A stretch of DNA of 64,000 nucleotides from an uncultured Draconibacterium sp. (GCA_947492175.1 CANLMQ010000016.1:62001-126000); one strand, 5' to 3'; positions 26,856 through 36,249 are shown, counted from the first letter of the stretch. Notes: a model not told the origin generated them from the sequence alone. Program-made: numbers and translations.

Positions 26856-26983
26856 AAGCTTTTTCTATTTGCATAAACAAAATCGACCTCCTGTTAAACA
26901 AAGCTGTCGTTTGGCGTAGTAATTCGTTTTTAATGCAGGCCTATTTTTGCTTTGTCAATTTAAAACGAATCTAAATAATGATG

Positions 26984-27014
26984 CAAAAGTAGAAAAGAAA
27001 AAAGCAATTCCAAA
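26984..27014 (-). promoter_or_regulatory. Bacteroidota-type promoter for the AraC gene
   Basis: On the minus strand TTTG (27011-27014) is separated by exactly 19 bases from TACTTTTG (26984-26991). This matches the TTTG-N19-TAnnTTTG promoter consensus of this phylum. Transcription would begin some 120 bases before the AraC start codon. Confidence 0.6.
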
Positions 27015-27116
27015 TCTCTGTTAAAGGGATTTTTATCAACAAATAAGAGAATGAGATACATTGTAGATATTTGTTAATCGTAAGAAACATAGTGTTTTAT
27101 AAGGTGGTCGAAATGC

Positions 27117-27148
27117 CAAATTTCTGAAAACGTTCTTTTAGAAATTTG
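27117..27148. promoter_or_regulatory. perfect 9-bp inverted repeat, candidate operator of the activase operon
   Basis: CAAATTTCT (27117-27125) and its exact inverse AGAAATTTG (27140-27148) are separated by 14 bases and end 19 bases before the ATG of the activase gene. A binding site for the divergent AraC regulator or a 5'-leader hairpin would both fit. The rest of the 311-base divergent region (26856-27167) is AT-rich and shows no gene. Confidence 0.45.
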
Positions 27149-27167
27149 AAATAAAATACATAATAAA

Positions 27168-30100
27168 ATGAAAACATACAGTTTAGGGATTGATATTGGG
27201 TACTCTGCTGTTAAAATTGCCATAATTGACAATGATAATACGATAGCTTATACCAAATATCAAGCTCATAAAGGACAAACCAAGGAGGCACTTGAGTTGA
27301 TCTTTATGGAAATTGATGAGAAATTTAAAATTTCTGAAATCATTCATGGTGCTATTACAGGCAGCTTGGGGAAAGAAATATCTCAAAAGGGCCTTGTTAA
27401 GAGGATTAATGAGGCTGCTGCTGCCATTGAAGGAATTTTGTTTTTAAATCCAAAGGCAAAATCGATTATTGAAATTGGTGGACAAAGTGCGAAGTACTAC
27501 ACGGGATTTAATTCCAAAAGAGAAAATGCCTACAGAATATCAAAAAGTAGTTTGCTGAAAATTTCCTCAAATTCGGATTGTGCCGCCGGTACCGGCTCTT
27601 TTCTTGAAGAACAGGCTTCGCGATTGAATATCAGAACCGAAGATTATTCCCAATATGTGAAAAAAGCAAAATCCATTCCCCGAATTGCAGGTCGGTGCAG
27701 TGTTTTTGCAAAAACTGATATTATTCACAATCAACAAGAGGGAGTTCCATCAGAAGATATTTTAAAAGGTGTAGCATATGCTATTGTTAAGAATTATAAA
27801 GGTGCTGTTATGCGTCGGTTACCTGTTGAAACTCCAATTTTATTTATAGGGGGTGTTGGAAACAATCAGGCAATTGTAGATGCATTTAAAGATGTGTTGG
27901 ATAAAAGCGAATCGGAGCTAATTGTTCCTCAGAATTTTGATGTAGCCAATGCTATTGGGGCTGCACTTATAGCAAAGAAAGATGGTTATAAGCTGAGCTT
28001 TCGTAAAATGTTTTGGGATTTCCTTTCAATGGAAGACATGGATACTGAAGACACCAACAAAGAAAAACTGCCTCCTTTATGTCAAATTGAAACCGAAAAT
28101 ATATCCCAAAAGCATGAAACTATTTTATCTGCTGAAGATCTTTCCAATCTGGATTGTTTTTTAGGGATAGATGTCGGTTCTACAAGTACCAACTTGGTTT
28201 TAATGAACTTTCAAAAAGAAATTATCAGTTATAAGTACATCAGGTCTGCAGGCAATCCAGTCAAGGCTGTACAAAAAGGATTTAATGAAATTTATGTTGA
28301 ATGGAACGGTAAAATTAATATTTCCGGTGTTGGGATAACAGGTTCCGGACGTCATCTGATTGGTAATAAAATAGAGGCTGATATAATTAAAGATGAGATT
28401 ACTGCACAGGCAAAAGCTGCGATGACAATAGATCCGGAGGTAGATACCATTTTTGAGATTGGAGGGCAGGATTCTAAATACATAAGTATTAATAATGGTA
28501 CGGTAATCGATTTTCAGATGAATAAAGTTTGTGCTGCCGGTACAGGATCATTTCTTGATGAGCAAGCCCAAAAATTTAATATTCCGGTTGATGAGCTTGG
28601 GCAGCTTGCCATGAAAGGAGAAAATCCGGTTTCTCTTGGCGAAAGGTGTACTGTTTTTATCGAATCAAGTATCGCATCAAACCTGTCTAAAGGAAAGAAA
28701 ACGGAGGATATTGTTGCTGGTTTGTGTTATTCAATTGCCAAAAATTACCTGCACCGGGTAGTGGGACAGAAAAAAATTGGGAATCGGATATTTCTGCAGG
28801 GGGGAATTGCCTATAACCAGGGAGTTGCAAATGCGCTGAAAGTTTTAACGCAAAAAGAAATACAGATTCCTCCATTTTTCAGTGTTACCGGAGCTTATGG
28901 GGCAGCGTTGCTGGCAATGGAGGAGATGGAAGGAAGCGTTTCAAAATTTAAAGGTTTTCAACACTTTTCAGATCAGCCTGCGGTTTTTAGTGAATCCATA
29001 GAAAAAGCAGTTTCCAATAAATCTGCCGAATATAAAAAGCAGATTGAGAAACTGAGTTTTGATCATTATAATGGCATTATCGATGAAAGTAAAAAAACGA
29101 TTGGGATACCCCGTTCTTTATTTTCATTTTGTATGTTTCCGATGTTTAATACTGTTTTTAAAGAGTTGGGATTAAATGTATTATTGTCAGAATGGAGTAA
29201 TGATGATACGATTAAATTAGGACAGGAATATTCGCTTGAAGAAACCTGTTTCCCAATAAAACTGGTAATCGGACATGTTGCTGAGCTGGTTGGCAAAGGT
29301 GTCGATTATATTCTTTTTCCAAAACTTTATAATATAAGCAAACCTTCGTCAAAATCACGTCAGTCATATGGCTGTGCTTACATGCAACTGGCCAGTACGA
29401 TCATCGGATTATCAATGGAGTTAGAGAAAAGGGGAATAGAATTAATAGCTCCAACCTTTGCTTTTAACAGAGGAGAGGAGTTTATGGCAAAGTCGTTTGT
29501 AGAAATTGGAAAACAGTTAGGAAAAACATCTGAAGAAACCCGGCGGGCATTGCAAAAGGGGATGGAAGCCAATCAGCGTTTTGAGACAATGATTGCAGAA
29601 AGAAAGAAAAAACGAACAGAAAAGATTGATAAGGATAAAATTTCATTTGTAATTATTTCTAAAATGTATGGGGTTTCCGATCCGGTTTTAAACCTTGGAA
29701 TTCCGTCAAAGCTTATCCAAATGGGCTATCCCGTAATTCCCTTTTTTGAATTACCACAAGGAGATATTTTTCGCGATCATCCCAATATGTTTTGGCCTTT
29801 TGGAGAAAACATTCTTGGCCCTGCTCGTTTTGTCCGCGACACCCCGAATTTGTATGGCATCTTGCTGACTCATCACGGTTGCGGACCCGATTCAGTACTT
29901 AATCATTATTTCAAAGAGATTATGGGAGATAAACCTTACCTGAACATTGAAATTGATGAACATGCTTCGAAGGTGGGAGTGGCAACCAGGCTTGAAGCTT
30001 TTGTGAACAGTCTGAAGTTTGTAAAAACAAATCAGGAAAAAAATCTTTTGGTAGTAGATCAAAAGAAACCTTGTAATGAAAAAGTGTTAATTAAGGAAAG

Positions 30101-31199
30101 ATTTGCCCATTTGCCCTCCGGAACGAAAGTTTGCATTCCCAATATGTTTCCGTATTCTGATTTGTTAAAAGAAGCATTTGCGTTAAAAGGAATTAAGGTT
30201 GAAGTATTGCCACAAACAAATGCAAAGTCGGTGAGTTTAGGCAGAAGGTTTACAATGACTAATGAGTATTATTCATTAACCTCGCTGTTGGGAGACTGTT
30301 TTACTAAGCTTGAAAACAGAAACGGAGATAAAAAGATTGCATTTTTGATGCCACAAACCGAAGGAGCCGAGGTAAGCGCGCAGTATAACAGGCTGTTACA
30401 AGCAAAACTAACTGAAGGGAATTATCCTGGAATACATGTACTTGCCCCGTTCCTGGAAGATATACTTAGACTCGATAAGGCTGATTCCTTGTTGATTTTT
30501 CGGTGTTTAATTGCCGGAGATATGATTCGCGTTGCACCACCAAATCAAAGGGGAAAATATCTTAAACTGGTTAAGATCCTGATTAACGATAGTATTTTTG
30601 ATAGTTCAAACCTTCAGCTAATTGCACAAGGTATGTATGCCCAGCTTTTGGCTTCTGAAAATCAAAAAAAGGTTTTAGCCATTGGAGAACCAATAATCGT
30701 ATTCAATGATTTTCTGAACGATTTTACGTTTAAAAGTCTTGAAAACCAAAACCACAAAGTAGTTTATTTTTCTTTTGCAGAAGCCATGTGGATGTTTTGG
30801 AACGACTTTGTTGAACAAGACAAAGGTGTCGATTACGAGGAAAATGTTAAACTGTTGTCGGATTTTCGCAATGAAATGAAGAGCATTTCAGAGGTGCTTA
30901 AAGAAGAAAGTCCATTTGCAGGCAACATTGACGATTTGGTAAAAACAGCAGATAAAAGTATTGGTTGCTATGCCGGGGCATTTGCCCGCTACAGACAGGC
31001 TAAAGCACTGAACCACCCTCCGGATATTGATGGCATAATAACAGCCAATTCGACCTATGAAAATACCGGAGTTGGTCTGAATATATTGAATAAGGGGAGT
31101 TCTGACGATAGTGCCACTCCAATTTTAAACCTGTCATTTGATGGGAACACAAACGAAAACGACAGAAACAAAGTCGAATCATTTATTTATTATTTATGA
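27168..31199 (+). CDS. double-ASKHA 2-hydroxyacyl-CoA dehydratase activase-related protein (BcrAD/BadFG + DUF2229)
   Basis: The 1343-residue protein contains two copies of the BcrAD/BadFG ATPase domain. The first begins LGIDIGYSAVKIAI; the second begins near residue 335 with LGIDVGSTSTNLVLM. Each copy has the cysteines that hold the shared [4Fe-4S] cluster in the HgdC activator: Cys138 and Cys177 in the first, Cys455 and Cys494 in the second, both with the 39-residue spacing of HgdC (127/166). The chain could therefore form the activator dimer by itself. From about residue 640 it has a DUF2229/HgdB-like part (FSFCMFP, LEETCFPIK, YGCAYMQ, HHGCGPDS) with cysteines for a second cluster. Such fusions probably perform ATP-driven low-potential electron transfer. 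No dehydratase subunits are adjacent, so the substrate is unknown. Confidence 0.85.
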   Translation: MKTYSLGIDIGYSAVKIAIIDNDNTIAYTKYQAHKGQTKEALELIFMEIDEKFKISEIIHGAITGSLGKEISQKGLVKRINEAAAAIEGILFLNPKAKSIIEIGGQSAKYYTGFNSKRENAYRISKSSLLKISSNSDCAAGTGSFLEEQASRLNIRTEDYSQYVKKAKSIPRIAGRCSVFAKTDIIHNQQEGVPSEDILKGVAYAIVKNYKGAVMRRLPVETPILFIGGVGNNQAIVDAFKDVLDKSESELIVPQNFDVANAIGAALIAKKDGYKLSFRKMFWDFLSMEDMDTEDTNKEKLPPLCQIETENISQKHETILSAEDLSNLDCFLGIDVGSTSTNLVLMNFQKEIISYKYIRSAGNPVKAVQKGFNEIYVEWNGKINISGVGITGSGRHLIGNKIEADIIKDEITAQAKAAMTIDPEVDTIFEIGGQDSKYISINNGTVIDFQMNKVCAAGTGSFLDEQAQKFNIPVDELGQLAMKGENPVSLGERCTVFIESSIASNLSKGKKTEDIVAGLCYSIAKNYLHRVVGQKKIGNRIFLQGGIAYNQGVANALKVLTQKEIQIPPFFSVTGAYGAALLAMEEMEGSVSKFKGFQHFSDQPAVFSESIEKAVSNKSAEYKKQIEKLSFDHYNGIIDESKKTIGIPRSLFSFCMFPMFNTVFKELGLNVLLSEWSNDDTIKLGQEYSLEETCFPIKLVIGHVAELVGKGVDYILFPKLYNISKPSSKSRQSYGCAYMQLASTIIGLSMELEKRGIELIAPTFAFNRGEEFMAKSFVEIGKQLGKTSEETRRALQKGMEANQRFETMIAERKKKRTEKIDKDKISFVIISKMYGVSDPVLNLGIPSKLIQMGYPVIPFFELPQGDIFRDHPNMFWPFGENILGPARFVRDTPNLYGILLTHHGCGPDSVLNHYFKEIMGDKPYLNIEIDEHASKVGVATRLEAFVNSLKFVKTNQEKNLLVVDQKKPCNEKVLIKERFAHLPSGTKVCIPNMFPYSDLLKEAFALKGIKVEVLPQTNAKSVSLGRRFTMTNEYYSLTSLLGDCFTKLENRNGDKKIAFLMPQTEGAEVSAQYNRLLQAKLTEGNYPGIHVLAPFLEDILRLDKADSLLIFRCLIAGDMIRVAPPNQRGKYLKLVKILINDSIFDSSNLQLIAQGMYAQLLASENQKKVLAIGEPIIVFNDFLNDFTFKSLENQNHKVVYFSFAEAMWMFWNDFVEQDKGVDYEENVKLLSDFRNEMKSISEVLKEESPFAGNIDDLVKTADKSIGCYAGAFARYRQAKALNHPPDIDGIITANSTYENTGVGLNILNKGSSDDSATPILNLSFDGNTNENDRNKVESFIYYL

Positions 31200-31702
31200 A
31201 TAAGAACACTATGCTTACAACAACAATCGTGATGGGCGTTGTAGCCGTTGCAATTTTTTTATATGCTTATACAAAAGGCGTTCATTTACAGGGCTTAAAT
31301 AGTGCCTTGAAAACAGGGGTGGCAACATTGCCTCTATTAATTATTGCCTTTGTAATTGTAGGATTGGTCAGCAAGCTTGATTTAACCTCTAATGTAATTG
31401 CAATGCTCGGAAAAGAAAGTGGTATTAAAGGAATTGGTATTGGAGCATTGGCAGGGATATTAACTCCCGGAGGTACTTTTGTGGCAATACCATTAGCTTC
31501 TGTCTTGTTAAAATCGGGAGCCGGTATTGGAGTTACGGTGTCTTATTTCGTTGCATGGACAACTTGGGAAATAATGCGTACGCCTTTCGAAGTCGGATTT
31601 CTGGGATGGAAATTTATATTGGTAAAATGGTGTTCCATTATCATTCTTCCAATAATTGCAGGGCTAACGGCCAGGCTATTGTTTTCATGGGTCAATTTTT
31701 AA
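31196..31702 (+). CDS. small permease, ArsP/DUF318-like half-size membrane protein
   Basis: The start codon overlaps the activase stop (ATGA), which indicates tight co-translation. The 168-residue protein is made of four or five hydrophobic segments and contains GIGIGALAGILTPGGTFVAIP followed by GIGVTVSYFVAWTTWE. That glycine/proline-rich loop resembles one half of the predicted permease family PF03773 (ArsP-like). Full-length members have two such halves, so this may work as a dimer. The transported substance is unknown. Confidence 0.6.
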   Translation: MNKNTMLTTTIVMGVVAVAIFLYAYTKGVHLQGLNSALKTGVATLPLLIIAFVIVGLVSKLDLTSNVIAMLGKESGIKGIGIGALAGILTPGGTFVAIPLASVLLKSGAGIGVTVSYFVAWTTWEIMRTPFEVGFLGWKFILVKWCSIIILPIIAGLTARLLFSWVNF

Positions 31703-31713
31703 AAACAAAAATC

Positions 31714-33498
31714 ATGTTCAAAAATAAATCATTACAATTTCTGATTGCCATTTCAAAAAAAGGGAAATATCGTTTGGCAATATCGGGTTTACTTATCTTT
31801 TTTAGTTCCATTTGTTCTCTGGGGCCTTATTATATTGCTTATCTCATAATAGAGAAAATTATTAATCCGCCATTTATTATAAATGATCTGTTAATGCTTG
31901 CTGCCATTGCCGCCTTGTTTATTGTGGGACAAATGATTTTTTCGGGTATTGCAATGACACAATCGCATATAGCAGCTTACAATATTCTGTTCGATTTGCG
32001 TGTTAGCCTGGCAAAAAAATTAACAAAACTACCTTTGGGCTATTATTCCGATACCAGCTCAGGTACCATAAAAAAAATAATGATGGGGAATATCGAGGCA
32101 ATTGAAGAGTTTGTTGCCCACAATCTGGTCGATCTTATCTCTGTTGTCTTCCTTCCTGTTATTATTTTTTGCTGGCTGGCTACATTTAGTCTTCCTCTGG
32201 CATTGTTGAGTGTATTTCCGGTTTTTCTGGGCGTTGGTTTGCAAAGGTTTCGCATGAAACTGGAGGCCTGGAACATCAGAAAATTCTTTAAGATAAAATC
32301 GGATATGAATACAACCATCATTGATTTTATCAGGGGAATGCCCGTAATAAAAGCGTTTAACCTGTCTGTATTTTCTTTTAAAAAGTATAAGAATGAGGCA
32401 GATAAATACAGCGAATACTGGATTGATATGAATAAAAAGGCTGCGGTATTTTTTGCAACCTATGCTCTGCTGATGGATTGTGGGGTGTTGGTAATACTTC
32501 CTGTGGGAGGCTATATGTATGCCGTGGGAAAAATTACGTTGTCTGCTTTTTTAATGTTTATGTTTATTGGAATCGGGCTTGCCCGTTTTATGAAACAGCT
32601 TACCGGTTTTGGCTCGAATCTTACCCAGATTTTTAAAGGAGTGGATGAGCTCAGAACAATTATGGACGCCAAAGAAATTACCGATAACGGAACTGTTACC
32701 AGACTGTATAATTACCATGTCGAGTTCAGACAGGTTTCGTTTTCTTATGGAAACCACCTTGTTCTCGATAATGTAAACTTTAAATTGAAACAAGGCACTA
32801 TTACTGCACTGGTAGGTCCTTCTGGTGCCGGAAAAACTACTGTGGCAAGGTTAATTCCACGTTTTTGGGATGTTAACAGGGGTGAAATAACCATTGGCGG
32901 ACACAACCTGAAATCGATACAAAGTGATGTGTTAATGAAGAATATAAGTTTTGTTTTTCAGGATATTTTTATGTTTAACGATACTGTGATTGAAAATATC
33001 CGCATGGGCGATAAATCAATTTCAGAAGAAAAAGTGATTGAGATTGCCAAACAAGCTCAGGCTCATGAATTTATTCAGAAACTGAAGGATGGTTACCATA
33101 CCGTTATTGGCCCCACTGGAGGGCATTTGAGTGGTGGCGAACAACAACGGATTGCTATTGCGCGGGCATTGGCCAAAGATTCGCCAATTATTGTTTTGGA
33201 TGAAGCAACCAGTTATGCCGATACAGAAAACGAAGATAAAATACAAAAAGCGTTGAACGCGCTGCTAAAGGATAAAACGGTGATTGTTATTGCTCACAGA
33301 CTCTCGACTATCCAGAATGCCAACCAGATACTTTACATTGAAAAAGGAAAAATCATGGAAAGTGGTACCCATCAAAAGCTGATAGAAATAAATGGCCGCT
33401 ACAAACAAATGTGGGACCTGCATGTAGATGCTGCCTGCTGGGGAATTAAACAAACTGAAGAAGCACAAAAAAACAAACAGGAGGAATTGGTATGTTAG
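31714..33498 (+). CDS. ABC transporter, fused membrane and ATP-binding half-transporter (first of pair)
   Basis: The ATG at 31714 (MFKNKSL) is chosen because the longer frame would overlap the permease gene heavily. The product has 594 residues: an N-terminal six-helix membrane domain and a C-terminal nucleotide-binding domain with Walker A (GPSGAGKTT), Q-loop (FVFQDIF), signature (HLSGGEQQRIAIARAL), Walker B (PIIVLDEATS) and H-loop (IVIAHRLS). Exporter-fold half-transporters in adjacent pairs include siderophore importers such as IrtAB and YbtPQ. It overlaps the next gene by seven bases, so the two probably form a heterodimer. Confidence 0.88.
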   Translation: MFKNKSLQFLIAISKKGKYRLAISGLLIFFSSICSLGPYYIAYLIIEKIINPPFIINDLLMLAAIAALFIVGQMIFSGIAMTQSHIAAYNILFDLRVSLAKKLTKLPLGYYSDTSSGTIKKIMMGNIEAIEEFVAHNLVDLISVVFLPVIIFCWLATFSLPLALLSVFPVFLGVGLQRFRMKLEAWNIRKFFKIKSDMNTTIIDFIRGMPVIKAFNLSVFSFKKYKNEADKYSEYWIDMNKKAAVFFATYALLMDCGVLVILPVGGYMYAVGKITLSAFLMFMFIGIGLARFMKQLTGFGSNLTQIFKGVDELRTIMDAKEITDNGTVTRLYNYHVEFRQVSFSYGNHLVLDNVNFKLKQGTITALVGPSGAGKTTVARLIPRFWDVNRGEITIGGHNLKSIQSDVLMKNISFVFQDIFMFNDTVIENIRMGDKSISEEKVIEIAKQAQAHEFIQKLKDGYHTVIGPTGGHLSGGEQQRIAIARALAKDSPIIVLDEATSYADTENEDKIQKALNALLKDKTVIVIAHRLSTIQNANQILYIEKGKIMESGTHQKLIEINGRYKQMWDLHVDAACWGIKQTEEAQKNKQEELVC

Positions 33499-35219
33499 AA
33501 GTTATAAAATTAATTGCAGGAAAATATCGCAACCGAATGGTTCGTGTAACCTTGATCTCGGTATTGGAAGCCATTTTCGGGGCTGTGCCGTTTGTTGTTC
33601 TTTATTTCCTTTTGTGTGACATTATTGATAGCACATTTAGTTTGGAAAAATTATGGGTGTATATTTATGTTATTGCCGGAAGTGTTGTTTTCAGGGTGTT
33701 ATTTTCGTACCTGAGCGTAACTCTTTCGCGTGCCGACGGAACCTTAATGATTAAAGATTTAAGGTTAAGGCTGGGCGAGCATGTCAGGAAACTTCCTTTG
33801 GGCTTTTTTACAAGCCACGATACGGGAGAACTGTCCAATAAAACACTTGAAAATGTTAATAAAGTAGAATTGATAATGACCATGCTTTTGCCTGAGGTAA
33901 TCTCAACTTTTGTTTTGAGTATTCTGGTGGCGGCAGGCTTATTTTATATTGATTTCAGAATGGCTATTGCCACTATTATAACTATGCCTTTGGCATTGGG
34001 ACTGCTGATTTGGGCAAAGAAAATTATGCATGTAAGGGGAAAAGCCTTGTATCAATCGTCATCGGTTCTGGCTAACAGTATTATCGAATTTGTGAGCGGG
34101 ATTAAGTTTATTAAAGCCTTTAATAATTCTCAGAAAAAGTTTGATGACCTGGTGGATAAAATGGAAGAGTTCAAAAAGAAGAGTTTAAAAACCGAAGGTA
34201 CTTTAAGCCCGATTATGATATTGTCGGGCATTTCAATCGATTTTGGACTGGTTATGCTTATTTTAATGGGATCGTATTTTATTGCAGGCGGAAGTTTGAG
34301 TGGAAAAACCTTTATCATTTTTATTATTATCAGCTCCCGATTTTTTGAAAATCTGAAAGTTATATCTGTTAATTATTTGAAAATTCGATATCTTTTGATT
34401 GCCGGTCAAACTATTCAAAGTCTGTTTAACGAGAAAAAACTAACCGGGAACAAATATCGGATGGATTTAAAAAAGAAAGATATTGTTTTCAATAATGTTT
34501 CGTTTGAGTATAATGGCCCTAGGGTGTTGAAAAATATTAATGTGAGTATTCCTTCCAATTCGATGACGGCTTTGGTTGGTCCTTCTGGTTCAGGGAAATC
34601 GACCATGGCAAACCTGATTGCAAGATTTTATGATGTGAACAGTGGTTCCATTTTAATCGGAAATAATAATTTGAAATATGTTGATCCGGAGAAAATCCTT
34701 CAACAAGTTAGTATGGTATTTCAAAAGGTTATCTTGTTTAAAGATACCATTTACAACAACATTAAAATAGGGAAACAGGATGCTACGCGAAATGAAGTGA
34801 TTGCGGCAGCCAAAAGGGCAAATTGTCATCGGTTTATTTCAAAGTTGCCCAATGGTTACGATACAATGGTTGATGAAAATGGAGGTAACTTTTCCGGTGG
34901 CGAACAACTTAGGCTTTCTATTGCCCGGGCTATGTTGAAAGATGCACCAATTGTTTTACTCGACGAGGCAACCTCTTCTTTAGATCCCGAAAATGAATTT
35001 TTCATTCAGGAAGCAATTTCCAGCCTTTTACAAAACAGGACAGTTGTAGTAATTGCCCACCGTCTTAAAACCATTAAAAATGCCGACAAGATAATTGTGC
35101 TTGATAATGGGCAAGTAGTGGAAGAGGGGACACATTCTGAATTATTTAAGAACCGTGGTTTATACAATAAAATGTGGCAAACCCAGGAGAGTACAGTTGG
35201 CTGGAAAATAGCAAATTAA
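33492..35219 (+). CDS. ABC transporter, fused membrane and ATP-binding half-transporter (second of pair)
   Basis: The 575-residue protein has the same layout as its upstream partner: a membrane domain with six predicted helices to about residue 310, then an ATPase domain with Walker A (GPSGSGKST), signature (FSGGEQLRLSIARAM), Walker B (PIVLLDEATSS) and H-loop (IAHRLKTIK). Both ATP sites of the dimer appear complete. Direction of transport cannot be told from the sequence. The AraC regulator type and the pairing are like metal-chelate uptake systems. Confidence 0.88.
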   Translation: MLEVIKLIAGKYRNRMVRVTLISVLEAIFGAVPFVVLYFLLCDIIDSTFSLEKLWVYIYVIAGSVVFRVLFSYLSVTLSRADGTLMIKDLRLRLGEHVRKLPLGFFTSHDTGELSNKTLENVNKVELIMTMLLPEVISTFVLSILVAAGLFYIDFRMAIATIITMPLALGLLIWAKKIMHVRGKALYQSSSVLANSIIEFVSGIKFIKAFNNSQKKFDDLVDKMEEFKKKSLKTEGTLSPIMILSGISIDFGLVMLILMGSYFIAGGSLSGKTFIIFIIISSRFFENLKVISVNYLKIRYLLIAGQTIQSLFNEKKLTGNKYRMDLKKKDIVFNNVSFEYNGPRVLKNINVSIPSNSMTALVGPSGSGKSTMANLIARFYDVNSGSILIGNNNLKYVDPEKILQQVSMVFQKVILFKDTIYNNIKIGKQDATRNEVIAAAKRANCHRFISKLPNGYDTMVDENGGNFSGGEQLRLSIARAMLKDAPIVLLDEATSSLDPENEFFIQEAISSLLQNRTVVVIAHRLKTIKNADKIIVLDNGQVVEEGTHSELFKNRGLYNKMWQTQESTVGWKIAN

Positions 35220-35233
35220 AAACTATTTGAAAT

Positions 35234-35839
35234 ATGAAAATAAAAAGAACATGTTACAATAAGTATCACATACATAATGGGAGCAATCATTCTTCAAGAA
35301 GAGGGCCAAGCAGTTTTGGCATGCACGATTCGAAACTGGCATTTGAATGCATAAAAATACAGGAAGGTGATACTTTCCTGGACCTTGGCTGCGGTGCCGG
35401 CGATTATTCTCTTTATGCCGCTAAACTCGTTGGTGAGTCTGGTAGTGTTTATTCCCTTGATATTGGAGAGGAAATGCTTGAAGGGATTAGAAGCGATGCT
35501 GAAAAATCAGGTTTAAAGAATATTTGCACCATGGTTGCCGATGTATTCAAACTGCTGCCAGTAAAGGAGGAGAGTGTTGATGTCTGTATGATTGCAACAG
35601 TACTTCATTATAAAAATATACTGGATAAAACAGGTGTTTTATTTGGCGAAATCCGACGAGTTCTAAAACGAGGAGGACGTTTAGCAATAATCGAATGTAA
35701 AAAAGAAGAAATGCCGTTTGGTCCTCCTCTCGAATTCAGAGTAGCGCCGGAAGAATTAGACAAGGCTCTTTTCTTGTATGGTTTCAAAAAGATTGATTAT
35801 GTGGATTTGGGAGTTAATTACATGGTTTTATTTGAATGA
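35234..35839 (+). CDS. class I SAM-dependent methyltransferase
   Basis: This 201-residue protein has the Rossmann methyltransferase fold with motif I FLDLGCGAGDYSLYAA near residue 50, an acidic residue after the second strand (SLDIGEEM), and VDVCMIATVLHY followed by EIRRVLKRGGRLAIIEC. It is a Methyltransf_11-like small-molecule methylase. The gene is 14 bases after the second ABC gene and before a strong terminator, so it ends the operon. It might modify the transported compound, but this is inference. Confidence 0.82.
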   Translation: MKIKRTCYNKYHIHNGSNHSSRRGPSSFGMHDSKLAFECIKIQEGDTFLDLGCGAGDYSLYAAKLVGESGSVYSLDIGEEMLEGIRSDAEKSGLKNICTMVADVFKLLPVKEESVDVCMIATVLHYKNILDKTGVLFGEIRRVLKRGGRLAIIECKKEEMPFGPPLEFRVAPEELDKALFLYGFKKIDYVDLGVNYMVLFE

Positions 35840-35856
35840 TAGTCGGATTATTTATA

Positions 35857-35897
35857 AAAGCAGCGGCTTATTTTATTAAGTAAGCGCTGCTTTTTTA
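35857..35897 (+). terminator. rho-independent terminator of the activase-ABC-methyltransferase operon
   Basis: A GC-rich stem of about 13 pairs with one bulge (AAAGCAGCGGCTTA and TAAGCGCTGCTTT) is followed by a run of T residues. It sits 18 bases after the methyltransferase stop. Confidence 0.8.
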
Positions 35898-36235
35898 TTG
35901 TGTTGTTGTTACGTGGCAAAATGTTTTTTTGGGCTAAATTTACTTGTGGCAATCTGGAAAATTTTGTTTAGTGGTTTAAAACAAAAGGTCGCCGCCGTAC
36001 GAATTATGGAATAGTAAATCCGCTTTTTCACAGGGGATACATCGATTTCAATATTTTTTAGGGGCAGGCGTCCGTCCATTTCTTTTAACGTATTACGCAC
36101 TTAAATATATAATTCTTCTATAGCTCCCAGCCGGACTAGGGTTTTAGCCTGAACTACATCGGGTAATATTGCTTAAATCATTTTCTATAATCTTTTTAAT
36201 GTTGGATTATATGTTATAATTATTATTTTTTATGC
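35898..36235. other. intergenic stretch with no convincing gene
   Basis: This stretch lies between the operon terminator and the promoter of the B12 locus. A 63-codon open frame on the minus strand (35909-36100, GTG start with a stop codon directly upstream) could be a gene remnant, because its product has a mixed, protein-like composition. I recognise no family and there is no clear promoter. The remainder is AT-rich. Confidence 0.35.
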
Positions 36236-36243
36236 TAAGTTTG
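36236..36243 (+). promoter_or_regulatory. probable -7 box upstream of the cobalamin riboswitch
   Basis: TAAGTTTG fits the Bacteroidota TAnnTTTG element and lies seven bases before the riboswitch. No good -33 TTTG is present at the usual distance. Confidence 0.45.
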
Positions 36244-36249
36244 CATGCG

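Noticed and set aside
35909..36100. 63-codon minus-strand frame between the operon terminator and the riboswitch
   Set aside because: Composition is protein-like, but it has a stop just upstream of a GTG start, no promoter and no recognised family; it is listed only as a possible remnant in the intergenic entry.
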